64,000 bases of DNA from Pyxidicoccus parkwaysis (GTDB lineage Bacteria > Myxococcota > Myxococcia > Myxococcales > Myxococcaceae), in assembly GCF_017301735.1 (NCBI RefSeq), contig NZ_CP071090.1, forward strand, positions 3,028,001-3,092,000. The letters are read 5' to 3'. The translations under genes were made by a program, and so were the position numbers. Position 1 is the first letter of the stretch. Every line of letters starts with the position of its first letter. Positions 28,008 through 36,093 of this stretch are shown in pieces. The notes under the pieces were generated by a model. It was given only the letters and a program-made list of their open reading frames with translations. It made no database searches and was not told the origin of the DNA.

Positions 28008-28667
28008 ATGACATCTCCGACGATGGATGAGGGCGCGAGCGCGGAAGCGGCCGTTGCTCGTGAGCAGGTCGAGGCGCAGCTCCACGCGTACTGTCGACAA
28101 GGGGAATACGGGCAGGCGGTGGAGCTGGCGATGCGCGCCTACGGGCCGGAGATACGCCGGCTGATGGCTTCGGTGCTCCACAACCCGGAGCTGGCGAAGG
28201 ATGCCTTCAGCCTCTTCAGCGAGAACCTGCTGAAGGGACTGCCGGGCTTCCGGTGGGAGAGCTCGTTCCGGACGTGGGCCTACCGGCTGGCGCGCAATGC
28301 CTGCTACCACCAGCTCCATGCGCCGGCCTCGCGCGAGCAGCCGGTGAGCGAGCCGGGAGCGAACGAGGCGCAGCGGCAGCGCACGGACACGCAGCCGTGG
28401 CGGCGCACGGCGGTGAAGGAGCGCTTCCGCGCGCTGAGAGACCAACTGGAGCCGCACGAGCGGATGCTGCTCATGCTGCGCGTGGACCAGCGGCTGGCCT
28501 GGACGGAGATTGCCCGGGTGATGGCCGAGCCGGACGAGCCTGTCACCCGCGAAGCGCTGAACCGCCGTGCCACCGCGCTGCGCCAGCAGTTCCAGCGCGT
28601 GAAGGCCCGGCTGCGGGCGCTCGCGATTGAGCAGGGTGTGATTCCGGCGGACCGGTTGGACTCGTAG
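28008..28667 (+). CDS. ECF-type RNA polymerase sigma factor
   Basis: 219 residues. Region 2 includes YGPEIRRLMASVLHNPELAKDAFSLFSENLLKGL and FRTWAYRLARNACYHQL (region 2.4-like). Region 4 includes LEPHERMLLMLRVDQRLAWTEIARVM and EALNRRATALRQQFQRVKARL. A polar linker lies between. It directs RNA polymerase to a specific promoter set; the target is unknown. ATG with AGGAG nine bases upstream. It lies downstream of the kinase/ATPase gene on the same strand and six bases from the convergent VWA gene, with no zinc-finger anti-sigma next to it. Phosphorylation by the adjacent kinase is a reasonable hypothesis, since kinase-linked ECF groups exist. Confidence 0.85.
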   Translation: MTSPTMDEGASAEAAVAREQVEAQLHAYCRQGEYGQAVELAMRAYGPEIRRLMASVLHNPELAKDAFSLFSENLLKGLPGFRWESSFRTWAYRLARNACYHQLHAPASREQPVSEPGANEAQRQRTDTQPWRRTAVKERFRALRDQLEPHERMLLMLRVDQRLAWTEIARVMAEPDEPVTREALNRRATALRQQFQRVKARLRALAIEQGVIPADRLDS

Positions 28668-28673
28668 GGCGGC

Positions 28674-30674
28674 CTATCGCGCCGCGACGCCGCGGAGCAG
28701 GGGGCGTGCTTTTTCCAGCAGCGAGAGGAACTCCTCGCGCTCGGCGTTGCCGGCGACGGTGGCCGCGCGGGCGATTTCACGCACGGACTCGAAGCTCCAG
28801 CGGTCCGCATGCGGGCTGCGGCGCAGCAACTCCGCCGCACCCATGACGGCCGTCGCGAAGCGCAGGTCGGGGCTGGCGTCCTTGAAGTTGCTGGCCAGCG
28901 CATTCGCGGGGAAGCGGTACGCGCGCTCCGTGGCGGTCTCACCGCGCGGCCGCTTCGCGCGCACGCGCACGGTGGCGAGCCCTTCGCCCGCGCCCGGCTT
29001 CAGCTCCATCTCGTACAGCGCGGTGACGGTGTGCCCGGAGCCAATCTCGCCCGCGTCCACGCGGTCATTGCGGAAGTCGCGGTCCGCGATGTCGCGGTTC
29101 TCGTAGCCCACCAGCCGGTAGCGAGACACCTGCACGGGGTCGAACTCGACTTGCAGCTTCACGTCCTGGGCGATGACCTCCAGCGTTCCGCCGAGCTGCT
29201 CCTGGAAGATGCGGCGCGCGGCCAGCAGCGAGTCCACGTAGTAGTGGTTGCCGTTCCCCTGGTCCGCGAGCTGCTCCATCATCGTGTCCTGGTAGTTGCC
29301 CATGCCGAAGCCCACGGTGGTGACGGTGATGCCCTCCTTCACGTGGCCACGGATGCGCTTGAGGATTTCCTCGTGGCTCGTCGTGCCCACGTTGGCGTCG
29401 CCGTCCGAGAGGATGACGATGCGCGAGACGGAGCCGCCATCCAGCGTCTTCATCGCCTCCGCGTAGGCCAGCTCGATGCCGGAGGCCATCGCGGTGGAGC
29501 CACCGGCCGTCAGGTCCTCGATGGCCGCATGGATGCGCGCCTTCTGCTCCATGCCCGTGGGCGCCAGCACGCGCCGCACGTTGCCCGCGTACGTCACCAG
29601 CGCCACGGTGTCGCCGTCGCGCAGGTTGTCCACGAGCATCCGCAGCGCGCGCTTCGCGAGCGGCAGTCGGTCCGGTGACTGCATCGAGCCGGACACGTCC
29701 ACGAGGAAGGTGAGGTGCGCGGGCTTGCGCTCGGAGATGGAGAGGCGACGGCCCTGCACACCCACGCGCAGCAGGTGACGGCCCGGCGTGAACGGCGAAG
29801 GCGCTGCGTCCAGGTGCACGGCGAGCGGGCCATCGCTCGCGGCGGGCTCGGGGTACGTGTAGCGGAAGTAGTTGAGGAATTCTTCGACGCGCACGGCCTC
29901 CTTCGGCGGCAGCGAGCCCTCCATCAGCTTGCGCCGCACGAGGGTGTACGACGCCGTGTCCACGTCCACGGAGAAGGTGGACAGCCGGTCCTCGGACGCG
30001 GTGACGAAGGGATTCACGCCGTAGTCGCGGTAGCCCTCGCCGGAAGCGGAGTCTTGCTCTTCCCGCGTGCGCTCGAACTGGGTCTCAGAGCTGTGGGGCT
30101 TGCCCCCGGTAATCACACCGGCTTGTCTCGACGAGGCGGCCATGCCACTGCCGGAGCCGTAACCGGCGGCGCCCGCGCCGTAGGAGCCGGCCACGCCGAC
30201 CCCGCGTCCCTGTCCCTTCGTGCCGATGCTGCCGATGCTACCGATGCCGCCGCCTCCGGCTCCCTTGCCGCTCAAGCCGAGGCCCTTCCCCTTGAGGTCT
30301 CCACCGCCGGCTCCAACGCCACTCATGCCGAGCCCGCCGAGGTTGCCGTTGTACGCCTTCATGGGCAGGCCGGATGGCGGCGCTGGCGCGAGCTTCTTCG
30401 CGGGCTCGGTACGAGGCATCGGGTCCATGGCCGTCCCCGCGAGCTCGTTCATCTGGGGCTCAGGCGCGCTCACGGAGGACGCGGTCGCAGCGGCTTGCGG
30501 CGCCTTCGACGCCATCTGCCCTTCTTCAAGCCGTATCTTCCGCACCTGGGCGGTGGAGTCCGGCGGCTGGGCTGCGGACTGCTCGGTGTTCTCTCGTGAA
30601 CGGCAGCCCGACACCGTGCTCCCGAGCACGAGCGCGCACACGACTCCCATGACGGCCTGGTGCATCCGCCTCAT
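28674..30674 (-). CDS. VWA-domain lipoprotein (YfbK type)
   Basis: 666 residues. Signal peptide VMGVVCALVLGSTVSGC ends in a lipobox Cys. A Gly-rich low-complexity stretch (about 130-215) precedes the VWA core. The region before it (DYGVNPFVTASEDRLSTFSVDVDTASY) and the C-terminal domain are those of the YfbK/VWA-DUF3520 family. The MIDAS is complete: DVSGSM, Thr in GGSTAM and SDGDAN. These proteins bind metal and partner proteins at the cell surface; their role is not defined. ATG with GGAGG six bases upstream. Its 3' end faces the sigma gene. Confidence 0.9.
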   Translation of the reverse strand: MRRMHQAVMGVVCALVLGSTVSGCRSRENTEQSAAQPPDSTAQVRKIRLEEGQMASKAPQAAATASSVSAPEPQMNELAGTAMDPMPRTEPAKKLAPAPPSGLPMKAYNGNLGGLGMSGVGAGGGDLKGKGLGLSGKGAGGGGIGSIGSIGTKGQGRGVGVAGSYGAGAAGYGSGSGMAASSRQAGVITGGKPHSSETQFERTREEQDSASGEGYRDYGVNPFVTASEDRLSTFSVDVDTASYTLVRRKLMEGSLPPKEAVRVEEFLNYFRYTYPEPAASDGPLAVHLDAAPSPFTPGRHLLRVGVQGRRLSISERKPAHLTFLVDVSGSMQSPDRLPLAKRALRMLVDNLRDGDTVALVTYAGNVRRVLAPTGMEQKARIHAAIEDLTAGGSTAMASGIELAYAEAMKTLDGGSVSRIVILSDGDANVGTTSHEEILKRIRGHVKEGITVTTVGFGMGNYQDTMMEQLADQGNGNHYYVDSLLAARRIFQEQLGGTLEVIAQDVKLQVEFDPVQVSRYRLVGYENRDIADRDFRNDRVDAGEIGSGHTVTALYEMELKPGAGEGLATVRVRAKRPRGETATERAYRFPANALASNFKDASPDLRFATAVMGAAELLRRSPHADRWSFESVREIARAATVAGNAEREEFLSLLEKARPLLRGVAAR

Positions 30675-30985
30675 TCGCAGCCTCCGTGTTTCCGATTCGC
30701 GAAGGCTTCCGACAGCGGCACGCGCAAAAAGGTTCCCGCGGAGTCGCGGCGCGGCGTGGATTGCGGCGGAGTGGAAGGGCACGCGCGCCGGCGACCCGGG
30801 TGGAGGCGTCATCAACGGGGCGAGAAGACGCGCACGCTGATGGGCCAGGAGCTCCTCAACAGCAATGCGCGCTCGGGCGAGGTGGTCAACACCTCCAGCA
30901 CCAGTGACGCGCGAGGCCGGCGATGCGACATCGGGCAACGGGACGCGCGACACGTGACGTGCAGCGCGTCCCGAATTGCTACGGA
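30675..30985. other. 311-base intergenic region
   Basis: No gene with a ribosome binding site was found. It holds the upstream region of the VWA gene and, next to the cysteine-rich gene, an inverted repeat that probably terminates the latter. Nothing else distinctive was seen. Confidence 0.5.
30940..30972 (-). terminator. terminator of the cysteine-rich lipoprotein gene
   Basis: GGGACGCGC and GCGCGTCCC form a perfect nine-base stem with a 15-base loop, starting 13 bases after the stop codon. There is no T-run. Confidence 0.45.
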
Positions 30986-31561
30986 CTATAGCGGCGCGCA
31001 CTCGAAGCAGCGGATGGCGCAGTAGGTGCCCGAGCCATCACACTTCGGGCACGTGCGCTCACCCGTCTTGCACGTAGCGGCCGACTCGACCTCGCCGCCC
31101 GTCTGGATGCCGGGGTTCGCGCACTCGAAGCAGCGGATGGCGCAGTAGGTGCCCGAGCCATCGCACTTCGGGCACGTGCGCTCACCCGCGTTGCACGTGG
31201 CGGCCGCCTCGACCTCGCCGCCCGTCTGGATGCCGGGGTCCGCGCACTCGAAGCAGCGCGTCGCGCAGTAGGTGCCCGAGCCGTCACACTGCGGGCACTC
31301 ACGCTTGCCGGCGGGGCACGCCATCGCCTCGACCTCGCCGGTGGGCGCGGCCGGCGGGGTGCAGTCGAGGCACGCGTCGCCGCAATACGTTCTCGTGCCA
31401 TCACACGACGTGCACAGGTACTGGCCCTTGGGACATCCCGCGGTCTCCTGCACCTGCTGCGACTCCTGCGGCTCCTGCGCCTCTGGTGCCTGACTCGGGC
31501 CACAACCCACGGTCAGCACCAACGCCATCACCGCCGAGAATGCGAGCAACCTGGAGCTCAT
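30986..31561 (-). CDS. cysteine-rich repeat lipoprotein, possible MNIO substrate
   Basis: 191 residues. Signal peptide and lipobox LTVGC (Cys20), a Glu/Gln-rich spacer, then four repeats of about 41 residues. Each has six Cys in the pattern C-x6-C-x2-C-x6-C-x3-C-x2-C, for example CNAGERTCPKCDGSGTYC. With the lipid Cys the total is 25. The CPxCDGSGTYC core resembles the zinc-binding CxxCxGxG of DnaJ, but the protein is exported. Repeats are separated by acidic, variable GIQTGGEVEAAAT linkers. Start ATG has GAGGA seven bases upstream. It is divergent from a DUF692-family enzyme gene 152 bases away; enzymes of that family modify cysteines in peptides, so this is a plausible multi-core substrate. 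A metal-binding role is the main alternative. Confidence 0.85.
   Translation of the reverse strand: MSSRLLAFSAVMALVLTVGCGPSQAPEAQEPQESQQVQETAGCPKGQYLCTSCDGTRTYCGDACLDCTPPAAPTGEVEAMACPAGKRECPQCDGSGTYCATRCFECADPGIQTGGEVEAAATCNAGERTCPKCDGSGTYCAIRCFECANPGIQTGGEVESAATCKTGERTCPKCDGSGTYCAIRCFECAPL
31021..31390 (-). repeat. coding tandem repeat, 123-base period
   Basis: The same motif (AGTAGGTGCCCGAGCC on the plus strand) recurs at 31021, 31144 and 31267, exactly 123 bases apart. A diverged copy lies at 31384, 117 bases on. The two repeats nearest the C terminus are almost identical in DNA, so they arose by recent duplication; copy-number change by slippage is likely. Confidence 0.85.
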
Positions 31562-31602
31562 GATGTTTCCTCTGTGAAGGGGGGGGAGGGGACTGCACCT
31601 CC

Positions 31603-31631
31603 ATTCTGGGTGCTCGCCCTGACTCCGGCAA
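31603..31631 (-). promoter_or_regulatory. candidate promoter of the cysteine-rich lipoprotein gene
   Basis: Minus-strand TTGCCG and CAGAAT with a 17-base spacer, the -10 element about 40 bases upstream of the ATG. The match is partial. Confidence 0.3.
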
Positions 31632-31713
31632 AGCACATGCTGTCTCGCTGCAATCCGACAGACATGGTGCTTCCGACGTGGCGGTGCTGGTGCAGCGCGT
31701 CTACGTTCATGGA

Positions 31714-33363
31714 ATGACGCACGTGGACGCCGACATGTGGACACTGCCCTGGCGCGGGCTGGGGCTGAGCAGCAACCTGAGCACGGCGGATGTGCCTCAA
31801 CCGTACAAGCTGCTCGACGCGTCTCCGGGCCTCTTCGACTTCGTCGAGTACAGCGCGCCGCTGTCACTCGAGGAAGCGCGCGCGCACGCCTCGCTGTTCC
31901 CGGAGATGTGGCGGCGTCGCGAGGACGTGCCGGTGCTCTTTCATCCCGTGCACCTCAACCTCTGGGGCCCGGAGCTGGAGCCGGCGTCGGTGCTCGCCGA
32001 GTTGAACGCGCACGCACGCGCGGTGGGCAGCCCATGGGTTGGCAATGACGTGGGGTGGTGGCACGTGGGCGGTCAGCCCTTTCCCGGCTACCTGTACTTC
32101 ACGCCACCGTTCAACGAGGCAGGCCTCGTCGACTGCGCGGCGCATGCGCTTCACGTGCAGCGACATCTCTCCATGCCGCTCGTGCTGGAGAACCCCGCGG
32201 TGCTCGCGCGGCGCGGTGAATGGCATGTGCTGGACTTCATGTCGCGGCTCCATGCGCGCACCGGGCTGCCATTGCTGTTGGACCTGGGGCACCTCTTCAG
32301 CCACCAGCTCTCTGCGGGCCTGCCGTTGGAGACGGGGCTGGATGGCTTCCCGTTGGACCAGGTCGTCGAAATCCACATCGCCGGCGGCGTGGTGACGCGC
32401 CGGGGCTCGCGTCAGTTCTACGTGGATGACCACACGCAGCCGGTGCGCGAGGAGTTGTTCTCGCTGCTGGAGTCGCTCGTGCCGCGCTGTCCCTCGCTGC
32501 GCGCCGTCACCTTCGAGGGAGATGGGCATCCTCCCGAGGTGGCGCTCCTGTCACTGCGCCGTCTGCGCAAGCTGGTGCCCGCGGGCTCGCGCCCACCGCT
32601 GTCATTGCGCGCGCCTCGCGAGGTCTCAGTCCCGCCGCTGACGGGAGACAGCCGCTCGTGGGAGTTGTTCGACGCGGGCCATGGCGTCACGCGCGCGGAC
32701 TCCGTGGAGGACGTGGAGGGCACACGGGTCGACCAGGACTTCCGGCTCGCCGTCATCGCGGAGGTGCTGGACAAGGAATGGCCGCTCACGCGCCTGCTCG
32801 TCGCGGGGACGCGCGAAGGACTCGCAGCCTTCACCGGCTCGCCCGAGTACCGGAGTCTCTTCGGCGGCACGGGCCGCTCGCTGGGACAGGTCTTCTCGCG
32901 GTGGGCCATGCGCCACCTGCGCGAGCACCCCGACGAGGGCGCCTCCGCCGCGCTGGCGCTGGAGATGCTCCTGCCCACGCTGTTCCTCCGCCCCGTGCCC
33001 GCGCCGGGCCCGGGGCAGGTGGGGCTGGCGGAAGAAGTGCGGCCGGGTGCGCTTCCGGTGGACCTGTCGGAGTTGGTCTTCGCCGCTCGGGCCGTGCGCC
33101 GTCACCTCACGGCCCGTGCGTGGGCCTGTGGCTCGCTGGAGATGTCCGGGCTGGAGTCGCTGGCGCAGGTGGCTCGACGGCCGGCGCCGGGGCCGTGGGG
33201 CTTCCTCGTCCGGCGCCGGGGCAGTGGCTTCGAGGTGCTGACGGTGTCGCCCGGACTGGCGGAGTGGCTGCGGAAGCTCGCTCTGCGCGCCATGCCGGTG
33301 GAGGAGGCGCCCGCCGGGTTGCTGGCCGAGGCCCAGGGGCGCGGGCTGATCCGCCGGGGATAA
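31714..33363 (+). CDS. DUF692/MNIO-family enzyme with fused C-terminal domain
   Basis: 549 residues. Residues 1-300 are a DUF692 TIM barrel, the fold of multinuclear non-heme iron oxygenases such as MbnB, TglH and BufB. Metal-site motifs are in order: His77 in FHPVHLNL, Glu159 in VLENP, LLLDLGHLFSH, His221 in EIHIAGG, Asp238/Asp239 and His240 in VDDHTQP, Glu268 in TFEGDG. Residues 310-549 form a helical domain (LAVIAEVLDKEW, LGQVFSRWAMRHLREH) resembling the separate DUF2063-like partner of bufferin systems, which would make this a fusion; that match is tentative. The start is uncertain (GTG 31678, ATG 31714 or ATG 31735); all precede the barrel. Divergent from the cysteine-rich lipoprotein gene. 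Confidence 0.85.
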   Translation: MTHVDADMWTLPWRGLGLSSNLSTADVPQPYKLLDASPGLFDFVEYSAPLSLEEARAHASLFPEMWRRREDVPVLFHPVHLNLWGPELEPASVLAELNAHARAVGSPWVGNDVGWWHVGGQPFPGYLYFTPPFNEAGLVDCAAHALHVQRHLSMPLVLENPAVLARRGEWHVLDFMSRLHARTGLPLLLDLGHLFSHQLSAGLPLETGLDGFPLDQVVEIHIAGGVVTRRGSRQFYVDDHTQPVREELFSLLESLVPRCPSLRAVTFEGDGHPPEVALLSLRRLRKLVPAGSRPPLSLRAPREVSVPPLTGDSRSWELFDAGHGVTRADSVEDVEGTRVDQDFRLAVIAEVLDKEWPLTRLLVAGTREGLAAFTGSPEYRSLFGGTGRSLGQVFSRWAMRHLREHPDEGASAALALEMLLPTLFLRPVPAPGPGQVGLAEEVRPGALPVDLSELVFAARAVRRHLTARAWACGSLEMSGLESLAQVARRPAPGPWGFLVRRRGSGFEVLTVSPGLAEWLRKLALRAMPVEEAPAGLLAEAQGRGLIRRG

Positions 33364-33424
33364 AACGTCGTGAAGTGGACCGAAGCCTTGCACTGACCCG
33401 CCCGGTGGGGTAGGTGCGGCCGCC

Positions 33425-34060
33425 ATGGCGTCCCCCCTCGTCGTCGGCATCGCGGGCGGTACCGCGTCCGGCAAGACCACCGTCGCGCGGAAGGTTCGCG
33501 AGGCGCTGGCTGACTGCCGCGTGGCCTTCATCGATCAGGACTCGTACTACCGGGACCTGAAGGACCTCCCGCTCGCGGATAGGCGTGAGGTGAACTTCGA
33601 CCATCCGGATGCATTCGACACGGATCTGCTCGTGAAGCACCTGCGCGAGCTGAAGGCCGGTCGTGCCATCCAGAAGCCCGTCTACGACTTCGTCACCTCG
33701 TCACGCCAGCCGCGCACCATGGGCGTGGACCCCGGCGACATCATCCTCATCGAGGGCATCCTCGTCCTCCACATGAAGGAGGTGCGGGACGAGATGGACG
33801 TGAAGATCTACGTCGACGCGGATGACGACCTGCGAATCCTTCGCCGCCTCACGCGCGACATCAAGGACCGCGGCCGCGACTTCGACCACGTGGTGGGCCA
33901 GTACCTGCGCCACGTGCGCCCCATGCACATGGGCTTCGTCGAGCCGTCCAAGCACTTCGCGGACATCATCATTCCGCACGGCGGCAACAACGAGATTGCC
34001 ATCGGCATGCTCGTGGGCGCGCTGCGAGGAAAGCTCTCCGGCCCGGCGCCGCGCGAGTAG
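33425..34060 (+). CDS. udk: uridine kinase
   Basis: 211 residues, standard length. P-loop GGTASGKTT near residue 11-19, the uridine-site segment FIDQDSYYRDL, NFDHPDAFDTDLL and the lid/Arg region LRRLTRDIKDRGRDFDHV. It phosphorylates uridine and cytidine with ATP or GTP in pyrimidine salvage, in the cytoplasm. It begins 61 bases after the DUF692 gene on the same strand and could be co-transcribed, although a functional link is not obvious. Its stop codon abuts the stop of the convergent MetX-like gene with no gap. Confidence 0.96.
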   Translation: MASPLVVGIAGGTASGKTTVARKVREALADCRVAFIDQDSYYRDLKDLPLADRREVNFDHPDAFDTDLLVKHLRELKAGRAIQKPVYDFVTSSRQPRTMGVDPGDIILIEGILVLHMKEVRDEMDVKIYVDADDDLRILRRLTRDIKDRGRDFDHVVGQYLRHVRPMHMGFVEPSKHFADIIIPHGGNNEIAIGMLVGALRGKLSGPAPRE

Positions 34061-35092
34061 TCAGCACCGCCGCAGGAAGTCGCTCAGCGGGCCGTGCAGC
34101 CGGTCCGCGTCCGTCAGCAGCGCGCCGTGGTCTCCCGGCCCCGGAAGCTCCAGCAGCCGCGCGCTCACGCCCGCCGCGCTCAGCAGGTGGTACGTGTCCC
34201 GCACGCGATTCACCGGCGCCAGCGCATCCGTGGAACCCGCCACCAGCAGCACCCGCGCGCGGATGTGCGGGAAGCAGTCCGCCACGTCGCAGCCCGCGTA
34301 CGCCGAGCACAGCGTCGCCCACGACACGGGGTCGAACGTCTCCGCGAACGCGTCCGCTTCCGCCTCTAGCGCCACGCGCGCCGACTCCGGGTCCGGCCAG
34401 CGCGAGGCGAGGTACTCGCGCCCGTACAGGAGCTTCTGGAAGTCCAGCCGCAGCCGCCGCATCGTCTTGCGCGGCAGCGTGTCCGGCCCGTAGAGCCCCT
34501 CGCGGAAGTCCGGGTCCGCGCGCAGCAACTGCCACGACAGGCCCAGCTTCTCGCGCACGCCCTCGGGCAGCGCGCGCGCCGTGCCCAGCGTCACCACGCC
34601 CGCCGCCAGCTCCGGGAAGAGCGCCGCCAGCCGCAGCGCCACCTGGCCACCCAGGCCCACGCCCACCAGCGCGCGCACCCGCTGCAACCCCATGGCGCGC
34701 AGTGACGCGGACACGCCGCGCGCCATGTCCAGCACCGTGAGCGGCGGAAGGTTGATGCCCCAGCGCTCGCCCGTCGCCGGGTCCGCCGAGGCCGGTGACG
34801 TCGTGCCGAACGGACTGCCCAGCAGGCCCGGCACCACCACGGGCGTGCTGGCGGGGTCCAGGGCCAGGCCCTCGCCCACGAGCGTGCGCGCCCACCCGGA
34901 AGGCTGATACGCAACGTCTTCTACCGGACCCAACGCGCGATGCGATTGCGAGACGTCGTGCAGCAGCACCACCGCTTTGCCGTCTGACGGTTCCCCATAG
35001 GCCGCCCAGGCCACCTGGGGATTGCCCAGCAGCTCCCCCTCCTCCAAGGGAAGCGGCACGGAGAACAGGTGGGTGCCGGTGGCCTGGATCAC
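34061..35092 (-). CDS. MetX-like alpha/beta hydrolase lacking the catalytic serine
   Basis: 343 residues, homoserine O-acetyltransferase fold: PQVAWAAYGEPSDGKAVVLLHDVSQSH, VVVPGLLGSPFGTTSP, then PPLTVLDMARG. The nucleophile elbow should read GGSMGG, but here it is GVGLGGQVAL, with Gly in place of Ser. The other triad members seem kept: Asp in VAGSTDAL and His in GPGDHGALL. Without the Ser the acyltransferase reaction cannot run by the known mechanism, so this is probably a pseudoenzyme or a binding protein. GTG start lacks a clear ribosome binding site. It is divergent from the next gene. Confidence 0.8.
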   Translation of the reverse strand: MIQATGTHLFSVPLPLEEGELLGNPQVAWAAYGEPSDGKAVVLLHDVSQSHRALGPVEDVAYQPSGWARTLVGEGLALDPASTPVVVPGLLGSPFGTTSPASADPATGERWGINLPPLTVLDMARGVSASLRAMGLQRVRALVGVGLGGQVALRLAALFPELAAGVVTLGTARALPEGVREKLGLSWQLLRADPDFREGLYGPDTLPRKTMRRLRLDFQKLLYGREYLASRWPDPESARVALEAEADAFAETFDPVSWATLCSAYAGCDVADCFPHIRARVLLVAGSTDALAPVNRVRDTYHLLSAAGVSARLLELPGPGDHGALLTDADRLHGPLSDFLRRC

Positions 35093-35142
35093 GTTGGGGA
35101 ATTTTCATATCACTGCCGGCTCCAACGCACAGGAGTCAGCTC

Positions 35143-36057
35143 GTGAAGCGCTACTTCGGAGTCATCGTCATCATCGCGGGGGTGCTGCTCGCCGCCGTCA
35201 TGAGCTACCGCAGCGCCAGTGCCAAGGCGAGGGAGGCGCAGCGCGACGCGGACGACCAGCGCATCCACGCAGAATACCTGGAGCGCGTCGGCTGGATGCG
35301 CGCCAACCCGGATGAGGCCTCGTACCGCGACGAGCTCAAGCCCTTCTTCAAGGCTTACTTCGACCAGGTGGACACTCACCTGACCCAGTTCGGTGGCAAC
35401 AAGAAGTTCGACGGCTACCTGGACGAGCTGGAGAAGCGCGAGAGCAGCGGCAAGGAGGAGCGCGCCAACGACAAGAAGGCCTTCTACGAGTACACGCGCA
35501 AGGTGTTCGACAGCCTCCGCGAGGGCAAGTACCGCCCGGTGTGGACGGCCTCGGACAAGGGCATGCGCCTGGACATCGTGTCGTCGGACGTCACCATGGT
35601 GATGGGCAAGCCGCAGGTGCGCTTGCAGCTCGTGCTGTGGGGCGCGCAGCGCGCGATGAAGGACGAGGGCAAGGTCCGGAAGATGCTGACCAGCGCCTCG
35701 TTCGACACGGTGTGGAAGCTCACGGACGCGAAGGGGAAGCTGCTCGGCGAGATGCGCGGCAGCGACCCGTCGATGAAGGTGGACTTCCCGGAGCGCTACA
35801 TCACCTGGTTCCCCCCGCAGATGGTGCTGGGCCACTACGACCTGGACCTGATGCCCAGCGAGGTGGCGAAGATGGAGATGACCATCAACGTCTCCTCGCA
35901 CAGCGCCTCGGGCGGCAACGCCGCGTCCACCTACGTGTGGAAGCTGGACGTGCCCTCCGAGTGGAAGCTGGGCGCCGGCGAGACGTGGGAGGGCGCGACG
36001 CAGGAGGAGCGCCCCGAGGAGGAGATCGACCCGTCGAAGTCCGCGAAGAACGAGTAG
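35143..36057 (+). CDS. membrane-anchored hypothetical protein
   Basis: 304 residues, unknown. One N-terminal helix (YFGVIVIIAGVLLAAVMSY) is followed by a helical coiled-coil-like stretch (AKAREAQRDADDQRIHAEYLERV) and an alpha/beta region with Trp/Tyr-rich segments (VWTASDKGMRLDIVSSDVTMV, ERYITWFPPQMVLGHYDLDLM). It ends in an acidic tail. GTG start with AGGAG seven bases upstream was chosen; the open frame begins about 115 codons earlier but that part overlaps the MetX-like gene and has no ribosome binding site. No catalytic motif was recognised. Confidence 0.7.
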   Translation: MKRYFGVIVIIAGVLLAAVMSYRSASAKAREAQRDADDQRIHAEYLERVGWMRANPDEASYRDELKPFFKAYFDQVDTHLTQFGGNKKFDGYLDELEKRESSGKEERANDKKAFYEYTRKVFDSLREGKYRPVWTASDKGMRLDIVSSDVTMVMGKPQVRLQLVLWGAQRAMKDEGKVRKMLTSASFDTVWKLTDAKGKLLGEMRGSDPSMKVDFPERYITWFPPQMVLGHYDLDLMPSEVAKMEMTINVSSHSASGGNAASTYVWKLDVPSEWKLGAGETWEGATQEERPEEEIDPSKSAKNE

Positions 36058-36093
36058 CCGCGTGAGGAGGGGCGCGGAAGCACGACTCCGCGC

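Noticed and set aside
31021..31390. Regular 123-base repeat considered as a CRISPR array
   Set aside because: The repeats are in frame, code conserved Cys motifs and have no variable spacers.
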